A DNA stretch of 64,000 nucleotides from Torreya grandis (lineage: Eukaryota > Streptophyta > Pinopsida > Cupressales > Taxaceae). The position numbers and the translations under genes are program-made. The first letter of the stretch is position 1. The number at the start of each line of letters is the position of its first letter. Positions 36,391 to 48,444 of the stretch are shown here, piece after piece. The stretch spans positions 3,673,001 to 3,737,000 of the forward strand of contig JARHVA010000638.1 in the NCBI GenBank assembly GCA_037957365.1. The letters run 5' to 3'. Below the pieces are notes generated by a model. It was not told the origin of the DNA. It was given only the letters and a program-made list of their open reading frames with translations, and ran no database searches.

Positions 36391-37741
36391 TCTTATTTTT
36401 ATATTGTATTAATTATGTAGAACTATAGTATTAACTCGACCTTGTTCTACCTAATTTGTCCACATGTTGAGTTTTTAAGACATCTATAAAGTTGTACTAT
36501 TGTGATCTAGTACATCAAAATAAAACATATTAACAATACAAATTCTAGCTAGGATGGTTTCAGACATTTCCTTTTTGAAATCCTTAAAAGCCAATGTTCT
36601 CTGAAGCAAGATATTGAAATGTGTAGACGTGAAGTTTACAAGTTTAATGAATATTTGCTTAGAGGGGAATTCGAAGGCTTGCAGTGGAAAACCAATCTCT
36701 TAGTTTTAGCTAGCTTAATTGTTTAGATTATATTGCATTTCCAATGTGTATATTTGTTGAATATGAGGCTAGCAAAATGAACAAAATTTGGATAATTGGA
36801 ACCAGTCATAGCCAAAGCTAGCATTTCACTTAGCGATGATGTTTGATTCCTCTGAGTCACAATTACTCCATGAATTTAGAGATGATGGAAATCATAATCT
36901 TTAGGTGAGTCATCCAAATCTCACTAACATATTCATTTTTACTGTGTTATATTAGAGTGATCAAAATATTATCTATTTTTATTTTAAATTGATATGGCTA
37001 TGGATGTTTAGATGATCATAATAGCTTTGTGAATACTATAAAGCAAGTAGATGATATTAATCTATTTATACATATTTTATTGTGTAATGATAGTTTAAAT
37101 ATACTCAATATTTGATATTGAAAAGAATGATTCACTGTAAACTTGCTACTAGTGCCACTTAGATTGCAATACATGTAATGTTTATAGTGTTTCAGTTCGA
37201 TCACCTCACAAATGAAAATAAAACACTTAGTAAAGAAAATAAAAAATTATAATAATTTACTTTGTATATATCATCTATGTTTAACTAACTTTCAGCTTTC
37301 CTTGCACCATCAAGGCAACTGCTAGTAGTTATTAGTAAACTTTTATTTTAGTGGCCTTAAAAGTCATGTTTTTGTTTTATTATGTATTTAATTTTTTAGA
37401 GTTTAGCTTCATTTCTTTATTTTTAGATTTTTGGATTATTATTTTAGTTTAAGTTATTTTTTAGATATGTGTTTTATATTGAGTTTGGATTTGTTTATTT
37501 TTTTTATTTTTAAGTGATCAGTTTTTTGTTTTTTAAAAGTCATTTATGTTTAGAGTCAAATCCTTGTCATTTTGTTTAAGTTTGTATCATTTATCATTGT
37601 CTAAATTCATTTTCTAATAAATTCAATTCCACTGTAAAATTTGTGTTTCAAATAAGCCTATAAAGGAAATTAATTCTCTCCAATGTAATAATTTTTTAAA
37701 CCAGATGCATTATCAGGGGACAAACATCTGTAAGATAAAAT

Positions 37742-37760
37742 TAGGGGGAAGGGGGGGAAT
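37742..37760 (+). other. Polypurine tract
   Basis: TAGGGGGAAGGGGGGGAAT immediately before the right LTR. Confidence 0.65.
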
Positions 37761-37761
37761 A

Positions 37762-38177
37762 TAGTCATATGATTCCTCTTCCCATATGAGCACTAAGTTC
37801 TCTTATTTTTGTTGAGCAATAGTATTAATATTAATAATAAATTCATGTAAGTGATTATTACATGTAATAATCACATAGGTTAGTTATATTGTGAGAAAAT
37901 AAAATAATAATGTAATTGAGTTGATAATACAACTCATGTAGAGCTATTAGCATGTAAGAGATTATAGGTGTGAGGGAATATAGGTTGTTAGAACAACCTA
38001 TCTAAATTAGTGTTTGGAAGGTTAATAGTTGAAATACCTCCTAAATAATAGGGGATGCAAAATTCTATATAATGTAATGTCTTCCATTAATAAAATGCAT
38101 TTTTTGACCCCTAAAATTCTTTGTGCTTCTGCACTTTTGAGCTTCATCTCTTCATCACAATGGATTAATTTCTAACA
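37762..38177 (+). repeat. 3' LTR of the 6.4-kb element
   Basis: Partner of the left LTR; ends AATTTCTAACA. It is followed by sequence that continues the gypsy RNase H frame. Confidence 0.8.
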
Positions 38178-40412
38178 ACGGGATCGTTATTATTATAATA
38201 CTTGATGCACCCAATTCGGCATGAGAAGGATAATGCACGCTTGGTTGTTTATTATTAATACTTGCAAGACAATGCATATGTGACAACATTATCTTTAACA
38301 TTATTATAGGTGATCTCATAGTCATATCCCATTAATTTGGTTACCCACAATTTTTACTCAGGGAAACTCTTTGACCCAAGAAGTAATTGAGGCTATGGTA
38401 ATCAGTTTTGATGTAGAAATGCCACTCGACTAGGTTTGTGTGATAATGATTGACTGCATGAAGTATAGTTATCATATATTTACCATATGTGGAATGATAA
38501 AAGTTATTCCCCATAAGTTCCTTGATAGTGAATGTGAGGTTCTGACCCTCCTGCATTAGAATAGTTCCAAATTTCTACTTCTAGAGGCATCTCTTTCAAT
38601 GATAAATGGTTTGTAGAAGTCAAGAATATCTATAAAAGGTGTATTGAACATTGCATGTTTGATTAGTTTGAAGGATTTGTATGCTACATCAAACCATTGA
38701 AAGGTATTTTTTTAACATTATTGTTAATGAAATGATAATGTTTCCATAGTCATGTAAAAACTTTCTATAATACCTAATAAGGCCTAAAAACATGAGAAGG
38801 ATCTTGAGTGATTTGGGATTAAGAAAAATTTTCATAGTCTCAATTTTTCCATGATCCACTTTGACACCTTCCTCAGAGAAAATTTACCCAAGATACCAAA
38901 TTTCCATTTAGCCAAAATCATACTTGGTTGTTTGCAACATAAGTGGTTATCAACAAGGAGTTGGAAGATATGGTTTGAATGTATTAGATGCTAATCCCTT
39001 TAAAAATATAAATAAATATTCCATCAAAGAATAAAAGTATATATTTTCATATAAATGGTTGAAATATCTTATTTATTAACATTTGAAAGGTTGATTAAGC
39101 ATTGTTGAGTCAAAAGGGCATGATGAGAAAATCATAATGATGATCATGAGTTAGAAATGTTGTCATGAAAATATCATATTAATTGATGTGTATCTAATGA
39201 TATCCTAATTTCAAGTCAAGTTTAAATAAAAAATAAAATCCATGTAATATGTCTAATAGCTCATCAAACACCAAAATTTGAATCTTGTCCTTGATAGTGA
39301 GTTTGTTGATTGAATGAAATTCAATACAAAGGTGCCAAAACCTATCATCTTTCCATACAAAAAATATAGGAGAATATTAATGAATGATGTTGGGCCTAAA
39401 GAATCTAGCCTTTAATAATTATTGTATCAATTTTCTAATTCATTCTTATATAGAAACTGATACCTGTAAGGGAATGTATTTTGAGGTACAATTCCTAGAA
39501 TAAGTTAAATTATTTGATCTTCTAGTTGCTATGCGAGTAACCCTATAGGTTTATAAAAAATAAAATCATGACTTGACAAGATTTCTTGTAACTATGGTGG
39601 TTGGTTAGAATTAATAGATTCATTGAACCAAATGGCACGAAGCTAGGAAACAATCCCATAAAATCATTTTTTTAATATTTTTTTCCATGCGGTGAGAGAT
39701 AATGATACTTGTATATTCTAATGTGAAGATTATTAATGTGTTTATCTAGTCTTTATAATTTAATTTCATCCATAACTCTAAAAATTACCATAGGATAGGG
39801 CCTAGTGTCTAAAGCCACTATACTCATGAGAATATTTTCTAACCTCCTCGAGGCAAAAAAAATGTTCCTGATTTCAAATTATAATCCCCATTAAAATAAA
39901 ATCATTGAAAAATTTTGACATTACAAGGTAAGGTTCCTCCATTGGTGATTATGAATTTAAACTTAAACAATGATAAACATAACAATTAGCCAATTTGGAT
40001 AGCCTAGGAATGATGAAGTCATGCATTCTCCTATTTTTAATGAAAATAATGAGAGGATGTTTCTTAAAATAACCCCTAATCTCACACTCTGAGGAGTCAT
40101 TACCCCAACCAATACATACATAAAAATTTTAGGGTGAACATTTATGGGGCTAGGTTCTTTGACTTCAGGTTCTTCAACATGGGAATCTTGAACATATTCC
40201 CATTATTCATCATCTAGGGGTGATTCAACATTAAAAAAATATTTTTTTGTTTAATGCACTTGTGTCCTTAGAAACATTTTTCATCACATTGTGACATAGC
40301 CCTTTTTCATGACGATTTCATAATTATGCCTCTATAATGAGTTTAATGGGGGTGAATTTTGAAGGAGCATTAGTGAATGGCTATTGTGCTATAGATGTCT
40401 TAAAATAATGAA
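38178..40412 (-). pseudogene. Ty3/gypsy Gag end, protease, RT and RNase H, degenerate
   Basis: Read from 40412 downward on the minus strand: gag end with EKGLCHN (decayed zinc knuckle, about 40300), then protease region MYVLVGVMTPQSVRL (about 40120) and a FIIPRLSKLAN block whose usual Asp-Ser-Gly is gone. RT at 39345-38990 reads INKLTIKDKIQILVFDELLD, FKLDLKLGYH and a catalytic box FFDGIFIY, where the second Asp of FDD is Gly. RT thumb and connection include KFFLIP and YYRKF-like remnants. RNase H at 38556-38341 has TYGKYMITILHAVNHY and IKTDYHSLNYFLGQRV. It then continues as WVTKLMGYDYEITYN up to the inserted element. Together with 30403-31808 it makes one chromovirus-type element. Many stops. 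Confidence 0.85.
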
Positions 40413-43400
40413 AGTTTGTCATTGATAGGTTCCTACAAGAGTTTTCAAGCATTGAAATGTGATATAGAAATTTTACTCAAGTTATTTATACCATGATTTA
40501 TTGTTTGATATTTTTAAAAATCATGGATGTTGGTCATGAGGTCAAGACAATTATTGTGTCCTACCTTTCCATCTTCATAGCCTACAAACAGGAAATGTGC
40601 ATCCATAGGTGGCCTTAACAGAGAGAAAGAGCCATATATATAAGTTGAAACATGTAGAGAAACCTTTCCTTTAAGTATTGATGTACTCTATAAATCATGG
40701 TAGACTTTTTTGAGGGGATAGATTGGAAAATAAAGGTGTAAAATACCTTCAAAAGATAAAATGACTAATTTTGGGATCATTTTCCCCAAAAATTCAAAAC
40801 AAAGATCCAAGGGTATTTTGGAAGGATCATATAACAAGGTTAAAATATCTTTTAAGGCATCCTAATGGATTAGTTTTATATCCCTATCATAGGAAAACAC
40901 CTTGGTAGAGTTTTAAGGGTATAAATATAGTGGAAAGAGGTTGTTTGACCCCTTGAATTTACCCTAAAAACACTAGAATCCTACACTAACATCTACAATT
41001 TTAGAATTATGAGTGGTCTTTTGACATCTTAATAAGAAAATTAAAAAAAATCTCATGGTTAGAATGGTTCCCTTAGTTGAATAGTGTGACAATAGACATG
41101 ATAATAATTAATAAGATGCTAGGGTATGGTGTTTTAGGTTCATGGACACCTACAGGTGTCTCTCTACAAGAAATGAACACTTACATCCAACTTTAAGTGA
41201 CTTGAGACAAACAATGACCTAAGTATGGGGTTTTGAGAATGTTTTATCCATTAAAATTAAATAAAGGTAAAATAAAATAATATGTAGCTATAAAGTTTCA
41301 ATAAAATACTTTTTACTCATAATCAAGCCCTAGATAATACATATACACCTACAAGCAGGATCTAATTGGTTTCAACATAGTCATTTACCTATGACTGGTC
41401 GTATAAGCATTTAAAACTCCAAAGTGATAATATAGACAATTTGGGTGAGTGAAAAAGTTCATAATTATGGTAAATTATATTATAAGGTTATCATATTAAT
41501 AATTACCAATGCAAATCAACACTTATAGGGTTTCATCTTCCTTAACACCGTTGACTGTGTTGACCAAGCAGGCAGAAAGCAAGTAAACTAGGTTATTGAG
41601 GTGCTTATAGTGATAAAAATGAGGAAAGTGAGTATAAATAACACCATATGAACCTAATTGGAGTAGATAAATTCTTTAACTTATATTCAAGGATAAGGCA
41701 TGCATATATACCTATAGGTGTGATGTTATGAGGAAACATAGTCAAGAATTAGAAGGTATCCTTAGGAGTTTAAGTGTGTGAGGAGTTCATAAGAGGTTGG
41801 AGGAATAAGTATGGACTATAATACCTTAATTATGGTAATTATGTCCTAATTTATCATTCATACAATGTAGAAAAATCATATAAAAGATCCTAATCAAGTA
41901 AACACAGTCCATTCCTTGAAACCCTGCACAGTCCTTTTGCCTAGAAACTAGTTTTGAAACTTGAAGTTTTGGAAGGTTATATGAGATGACAAAGAGATAA
42001 AATTTAATAAAAAAGTTAATTAAAACATATATAAACTCATGAAATAATTTTTTTTCTATAAAAATATGGGAAGTACACTCTATTTTGTCTTAGACAAAGG
42101 GCACTTCCCTAGGTGCACAAAACCTACAACTTTGAGGAAGGAAGATTAAATGGTGGACCAGAATAACATAAAATAATTTAAGAGGGTGTGATTAGTTTCA
42201 ATATATATTTTAAATAATATAAAATCAATTAGTAAAGTATTAATCTTAATATGGTGTCTCAGACCATCAGGTTTGCAAACAAGCCTAATAAGCAAAATTA
42301 AGGCCTAGAAGCTAAAAGGAAAACCATTCCTATTTCTAGTATGGATTGATCATTATAAACTATAGAGACATGTTTTATGGGTCAATATATAGGTTTTTGA
42401 TATATTTTTAGGAAAATAAAATCTCATGTTAGGCTTCAAAGTGTAAACAAGCATATTAGGCATGGCTAGACCTAGTGTCCAAATGAAGAGTCAGTCACAC
42501 TTATAGAATTGGATGAGTTATAAAATATTAAGACATGTTAATAATATAATTCCATGTATTTTAAATATTTCACATTGTAAATAAATCATCAAGAAGGCCA
42601 CTTTTGGCTCAGAAACCAAATCAAAAGGTCACTTTTGGAAAGAATAAGAAAACAAGCTCGATAGGTCAAATTCAAATGTTCATATCTTTCATGAGACCTT
42701 GAATGGATGATAAAGGAGTATATAGGTGTTATTATGGTCCATAAACATAATAATTATGTACTTTTTTTGTAATTTGGACATCAGAGCTTTATGAAAAAAA
42801 TATTAAGAATCAAAACAGGCCTAAAACCCTTACAAACAATCAATCAAGACCAAATTGGATAAATGAAAATGGATATGCATTATAATGGAATATTTTTCTC
42901 ATGAAATTTATTTTAAATTTTATATAACTCACTTAGGCTCCCTCCCATACATTTTATTTATACGGACTTGTACGAACAGGGTAAAAAATAGGCTTTTCTT
43001 GACAGTTTTGTGCATTGTGCAAGCTACATGAGGATATTGAAGATGAAATAAAGTTTATATTAAATATTATGAATTATAATAACTCCCTATGGTCATTTAA
43101 TTATAATAAAAACCCCCTAATTTTCCAAACAATGGCTCTCATCTTAGCTAGTCAAAACTGGCATAATGGACAAGCTAGTGAGAAGGGTGGAAAACTTCAA
43201 GTGAGCTCATTTTAAGGTTCCCTTGATGATTATAAAGCCATATAAGGTATTTAAAATTTTAATACACTCCCTCAAATATATTTTCCTAGGAAATATAATC
43301 CAAATTTGAGGCCAAGTGTGTAGGGTGCATGGAAGAGTAATTTTCTTGATAGCAGATGATGATAGCTCATTTTGGGATGATTCTAGATGACCATGCCTAC

Positions 43401-44390
43401 AACCAATGCATATAGAGGCATGTATAAAATTTTTACCCTTCATCCCAATAATCAGACCTATACCTAATCATTTTTGGTATGTTCAAATAGGTTCAAATCA
43501 TGAAGGCAATTTTCTGAGCTAGAATGAGGAGTTTTATGCCACTTTTCATGAGTTTTATGGCTTGGATAGACACTTGAAATTTTTGACCTTGAATTATTTA
43601 TACCATATCCTCTTATCATTCATAATTAATTGATTTTATGAGCTTGACAAGTGTCCTTGTGACCCTGGGAATTCTTTCTTCTCCTTTCTCGCTCTTTCTT
43701 AAGTTCTATAAGAACTAGCCATTTTAGCCATTGTAACTTATGCTCCACCTAAGTATGGTGAAGCCCTGATTATTTTCATACCATTTTATAAATAAGACTA
43801 TTAAATTTTACCACTTAAACAGTATTCTTAGTATTTTTTACTTGAATGTTGGATCTTGCTTAGTGAAGACTATGGATTCCTTAGCATGTTGTATCATTCT
43901 TGCATCTTATTTGCAGTTGGAAAGCTTCTTCTTGTAGGGCATGTGAAGTGTTATAGGAAATTTCAAGGATTTAATGAGTTAGTCTATTCATTATTTCAAT
44001 TCAAGGCCTCTTATCTAGTCCTCCTAGATTTTCATATTCATCCATAACCTCATAATGTAACATTGATGTGAGAAGATGTAGATTGAAGGAGTGTATGTTT
44101 GGTTAGTCCTTTGTTCTCATGTGTAATATGCTACTGGTTATAATTCATCATCTTATTTATTGTATCACCTCCCTTAAAATATTTTTCTTTTAGTTATCTC
44201 TCTTCCTTTCCCCCCAAAAAAAAAGTTTAAGTGTAGTTGCAATCCAAAGTGGTACATCAAGGAAGCTAACCCTATCTAGAGATTTACCTCATCCTTAGGC
44301 TAACCACAAGCCTAGAGGTGTTTTAATTTTTCCACTTCAGTGAGGAGAGATTATAAATCTCCTCAAATGGTGAAAATCTAAGTGAAAATA
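40413..44390 (+). repeat. 5' long LTR (about 4.0 kb)
   Basis: Starts near AGTTTGTCATTGATAGGTTC and ends AAGTGAAAATA. No coding sequence; short open frames such as 43015-43215 and 43856-44047 are chance. A TATA-like TTTTATAAATAA occurs at 43784-43795, not well kept in the other copy. Substitutions and short indels separate it from 48445-52420 throughout. Confidence 0.78.
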
Positions 44391-44395
44391 GTTTT

Positions 44396-44413
44396 TGGCA
44401 TGCTCGATGGGAC
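44396..44413 (+). other. Candidate primer binding site
   Basis: TGGCATGCTCGATGGGAC, five bases inside the left LTR. It starts with TGG as tRNA-derived sites do, but I cannot match it to a tRNA with certainty. Confidence 0.35.
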
Positions 44414-44592
44414 TCTTGGTCTTAGAGGTTGGAAGATTTTTGGTGTTGTCTTTCAATAATTAACCTTTGGAAGCATCTATTCAAGCATCAATGGAGACTC
44501 CAAAGCTATATCAGTTGGTCAAGCAGCCCAAGTTATCTTTTGAATATTGTTGGTAATATATTTATTTGTTTTCTTGCTTTCAATGAGGTTTA

Positions 44593-46965
44593 ATGGCTAA
44601 TTTAGGTGTTGATATTTGTCTTACACAAGTTGGTGAGACATTTCAAGCTTTTGTCATTCCCTATCAACAAGAGCAAGTTATTAATCAACCATATCATGAA
44701 GTGTACCTACTTCAACATGAATTATATCAGTCCTATAACTAGCCTTCTCAATATCTTGCTTCTCCTAGTCAACCTAGCCACTTCTTAAGTCAATCAATTT
44801 CTGCCTTCAAGAAAACACTCTTGGGCTATGAGAGGTATATGTTGGATCTTGACACACAAAGGGGATATGGTCAATAGGTTCATAGTCATCTTATTTATAA
44901 GGTAAGGGATGCATTAGATCTAGTCAAAAGAGAGTGGGCACCTATTGAGAGAGCCAATTGGCAAAGGCTTGCAAGTGAGATGCTTGATGTGAGTGGCCTA
45001 GTTTCTTATTTAGATAATAGGCTAAGATTTCATGAAAGGAAACCTCACCAAACCTATCAACCTTCATATCCACTTCCCCAAGTTTCTTATCAACCATATT
45101 TGATCTATACTCATGATCCCAATAAAAGATATCAAAGTTGTCCTTTTCCCAATCAGTTGGAAGAGAGAATTGAAAAGAGAAACCTTGTTTTTGAAGCTAA
45201 TCTTGATAAGCAGATTGAGTTAGCTAATATGCATATGAATCATTCCATGTTAACAACAAAGGAAGTGAAATTTTTATCTTCATTTTCCTCTGACTTTGCA
45301 TCCCCACCACATTAAAAAGAGACTTTTAATCCTAACATTCTAAGATGGAATAAGATAGTGGAGTCATGGAGAAAGAAAGAGGAGAAAAGTCTTGATAAAG
45401 AATGTGAAGTTGAAAAGGAGCTTGATCCTAGACAAACCCCTCCCACCCTTCCTCAAGAAAATAATTATAATACTAACATCCTTAGTTGGAGTAATATATT
45501 GGAATCGTGGGGAATGAAATAAGATAGAAGCATTGTTAAGGAGTGTGAAGTGGAGAATGAAGTTGGTCTTTTGGAAGTCCTTCCCACCCTTCCTCAAGAA
45601 GCTTATTGTGTTACATGTCATCTCTCATGTATTCCTTATGCTCATGATGATTCCTATGAACTTCAATAGATACTTTTCCAAGAGAACCTAGCCAATAAAA
45701 TTGAGGAGTTAAAGTCAAAGATGAGGTTTTTAAGTCAAGGTGTGATGGAAGGTTTAGACCCAAAAGAAGATCCTATGCCTAAACACACCCCATATAAACG
45801 TCCTAAAGAGAATGCTCAAGCCCAATCAGATTTCAATGAAGTGATTTTCCAATGGAAGGAAGAAAACCAAGCCATTTTAGCCCAAGGTCTGCCTCCCCTT
45901 CCCCAAGAACACCCAAAAGAACCTCTTAATTTTCATTCTCAACCTAATTTTGAGCCCTATGTTCCACCTCTACCAACTAGTTCATCTCATCCTCATCCCA
46001 TCACCCTTTGCCTTTATGGACCTATGGTATGGGAACCTAGAGAAGAGCAGATAGTTGAAGAATTTTCAAAACTCTTGCTTGAAGAAAGCCTACCTCTTTG
46101 GCAGCCTTATTGGGCTAGGTCACATGATTTCAAGATGCCTAGTCTTGGCATCACCATGAAGGAGATGGAGGATATTGTATCCCTTGAAGAAGACTCTACA
46201 TCTAATCAAAAAAATTTGGATAACCATCTCAAGTATGAATATGAATATGCTATTATGGATGGAGAATAAGTCCAAGTATTTCCCAAAGATGTTGCAACCC
46301 TAGAAAACTCTCTTGAGGCTAATGTGAAAGATGTTATTCTTGAAGAAGACCCAATACCTCAGCCTAATATTGAATCACCATTAGATGCATAAGAGCTTTA
46401 ATAACACCATATTGATGAAATCATACATCAAGAAGATAATATTGAAAAGGTAGTGGTTCTAGATGATAAAGAGGACAAAGATGATTGATGGCTACAAATG
46501 GAGTTCTTTCAAGGTCTTGAAGAGTTTTGCCAAGTTGAGAATCAAGTATATGGCAAGGTGAATAAAGAGGATTTCATGAAAGAAAATGACCAAGATTTGG
46601 AAGAATATGAAAAGCTCCTTGATGAGATAGAAGAACTTGCAGCTGAGAGGAAGCCCAATCTTATTGAGATCACTATGAAAGTCAAGAAGGTATGCATTGT
46701 TGAATCACCATTTGAGATTGTAGTTGAAGATCTATATGATAAGGTTGAGGTTGTTTGGATGAAAGAGGAATACTTTTACATTTCAAACCTATTTGAATAT
46801 AGTCTACTTTGGAGCATAACAATTGAGGTGCCAAGAAGTAGATCTAATAGATCAAGTATTCAATACAAAGAAAAACATGCTTTGTACCATGTTTCATCTC
46901 ATGAAGAAGATGATGCAATAAACTTTAATTTTGATCTTGGAAAGGGAGATATGCTTAGTTTTTAG
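44593..46965 (+). pseudogene. Unrecognised 790-codon element protein, ten stops, no frameshift
   Basis: From ATG 44593 (MANLGVDICLTQVGETFQAF) to TAG 46965, one frame is kept over 2373 bp. It is broken by stops at 44740, 44875, 45313, 45520, 45667, 46267, 46390, 46399, 46402 and 46486. Open parts are 44980-45315, 45721-46269 and 46498-46965. The protein is hydrophilic. The N-terminal third is rich in Gln/Tyr and includes ANWQRLASEMLDVSGLVSYL; the middle has a duplicated 47-codon unit; the C-terminal third is acidic and coiled-coil-like (LEEYEKLLDEIEELAAERKP). A Pro-rich PTLPQE/PPLPQE phrase recurs three times. I see no zinc knuckle, protease, RT, RNase H or integrase motif. It may be a divergent Gag-like structural protein, by position after the 5' LTR only. 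Function unknown. Confidence 0.6.
45328..45606 (+). repeat. Duplicated 47-codon unit within the unknown frame
   Basis: Unit 1 (45328-45468) and unit 2 (45469-45606) both encode N.NIL.W..I.ESW, then KECEVE.E, and end in PTLPQE. The spacing is 141 bp, an exact multiple of three. Confidence 0.85.
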
Positions 46966-48403
46966 TTTTATATAGTTATTTTCTTCTTATTTTTCCTAAG
47001 TGATTTGAGCACATGTGTGTCTTGTTAGTGTGTTTGCTTTGTTTGGTGGGTGTCCTTTGTTTTGTGTGGTTGAGGTAGTCAAGTGGTCTTATCTTGATCA
47101 AATCCTTTTGGTCAATGTCCAAAGGTTTTCTTGTTTTTATAAGACTATAAATGACTCCCTAAACCTAATGGATGGATTTGGCTATTGGTCTAGTTAGTAT
47201 AGCAGACTACTACCCCTTTGAGTCACCAAATTGTTGACCAAATTTGACTTTTAGGTCAAATTGGGGCACCTATAGGTAAAAACTTGACTTTTAGGTGTTT
47301 TAAGGGTCTAATATAGATGTCACAAGGGATATTATAGGCTAGTTGATGTCATTTAATGTTATACCAGCCTTGGTCCTTAGTCATATTAGTTATTTTGGGT
47401 CATTTTGAGGTCAATAAGGGTGCATTTATTGACTTGTATGTATTTATTGAGAATTTTTAAGGTTAAAAAAATTAATTTCATGCCCCATATGTCATATTAT
47501 GTCTTAAGTAATTGAAACCAAATAGAATGTGGTAGGTTCCTCAAAAAAGGGTAGTTTTCTTGAGAAAAAGGTGAGTTTGGCACTTGTACAACCCACAAGG
47601 AAGTGTGCCATGTAGGAGAAGATCATGGCATGTATCTTAAACTTTAAAAATCTCAAATACATGTTTAAAGTGCTTTGTAAGTGCCAATTTTGGCCCAAAA
47701 CTACTATGCTCCTTTTTCACCCTTTTTGGCAAGCAAAAGCAATCTTCAAGTTTGTACTTGGTATGACCAACATATGAGGTTTAAGATAAAAATAATTGTG
47801 TATTTTGTATTAAAATTATATATATAAATTTAAATATAATTAATTTTAATAATGGTGCCATGTGATTTATGAACCATCCTCATAAAGTTGATTATACTTT
47901 TCTGCCTATTATTTCATGTACCCTATGGGTTTTTCTCTATTTTAGGAAAATCTGTTTGAACCAATTACTAAGGTAGACTTTATAAGATGTTAGGTCTCTT
48001 ATCAGATTCCCTCTATGCTTTTTTTTATGTTTCAAGGTGTTTTAGTGAGTAAATCATCTCAAGTGGGTAGATTAGTCTCTTTTGGGATGATAGGTAGTTT
48101 TTCACCATTTTCAGAGATCCCATGATTTGATAATGGTTCAGAGGGTTGTGATAAGTTCATAACCATGTTACACTACAATATTTTCCACCTCTTTTCATGT
48201 TTTATCTCACTAAATCATGCTTGGAACAAACTTGCAATCCACTATCATACTCATGTCAACTTCTTGCTCACTCCTAATTATAGTCATGGTGAAGTACATG
48301 CATAAAACATGTTTGGAATGTTTACAAGGATGTGTTGAAGGTTTTAAGTCCTTGGTTTACCCTTTAAAAACATGAGGTAGTGAGTCAATTTTTCATTTGA
48401 TGC
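46966..48403. other. LARD interior 3' part, non-coding
   Basis: No coding region recognised between the end of the unknown frame and the purine tract. Short open frames at 47015-47197 (+) and 47698-47504 (-) have no motif. Confidence 0.5.
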
Positions 48404-48416
48404 AAAAGAGAGGGAC
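48404..48416 (+). other. Candidate polypurine tract
   Basis: AAAAGAGAGGGAC just upstream of the right long LTR, followed by TGTGATG. Confidence 0.45.
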
Positions 48417-48444
48417 TGTGATGTTATGTGCAACATTTGCATTT

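Larger units (their letters stand above)
32233..37741. other. Interior of the 6.4-kb element, mostly non-coding
   Basis: AT-rich, no retroviral domain. It holds a 172-bp tandem repeat (33157-33500), a small exon-like frame (33646-33738), and a foldback with microsatellite (36180-36390). A more complex stretch at about 34380-34780, with higher GC, has no recognised gene. It may be captured host DNA. Confidence 0.5.
31809..38177 (+). mobile_element. LTR element with no recognisable retroviral genes
   Basis: Two direct repeats of about 411-416 bp lie at the ends. The left one is followed by an initiator-Met primer site (32221) and the right one preceded by a purine tract (37742-37760), so the element runs on the plus strand. 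The flanks belong to one gypsy element (integrase on the left, RNase H on the right), which confirms a single insertion of 6.37 kb. The interior (32233-37741) encodes no gag, protease, RT or integrase that I can find. It looks non-autonomous. The target duplication is unclear (CAAGG on the left against ACGGG or CAACG on the right). LTR divergence is roughly several percent by eye. Confidence 0.8.
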
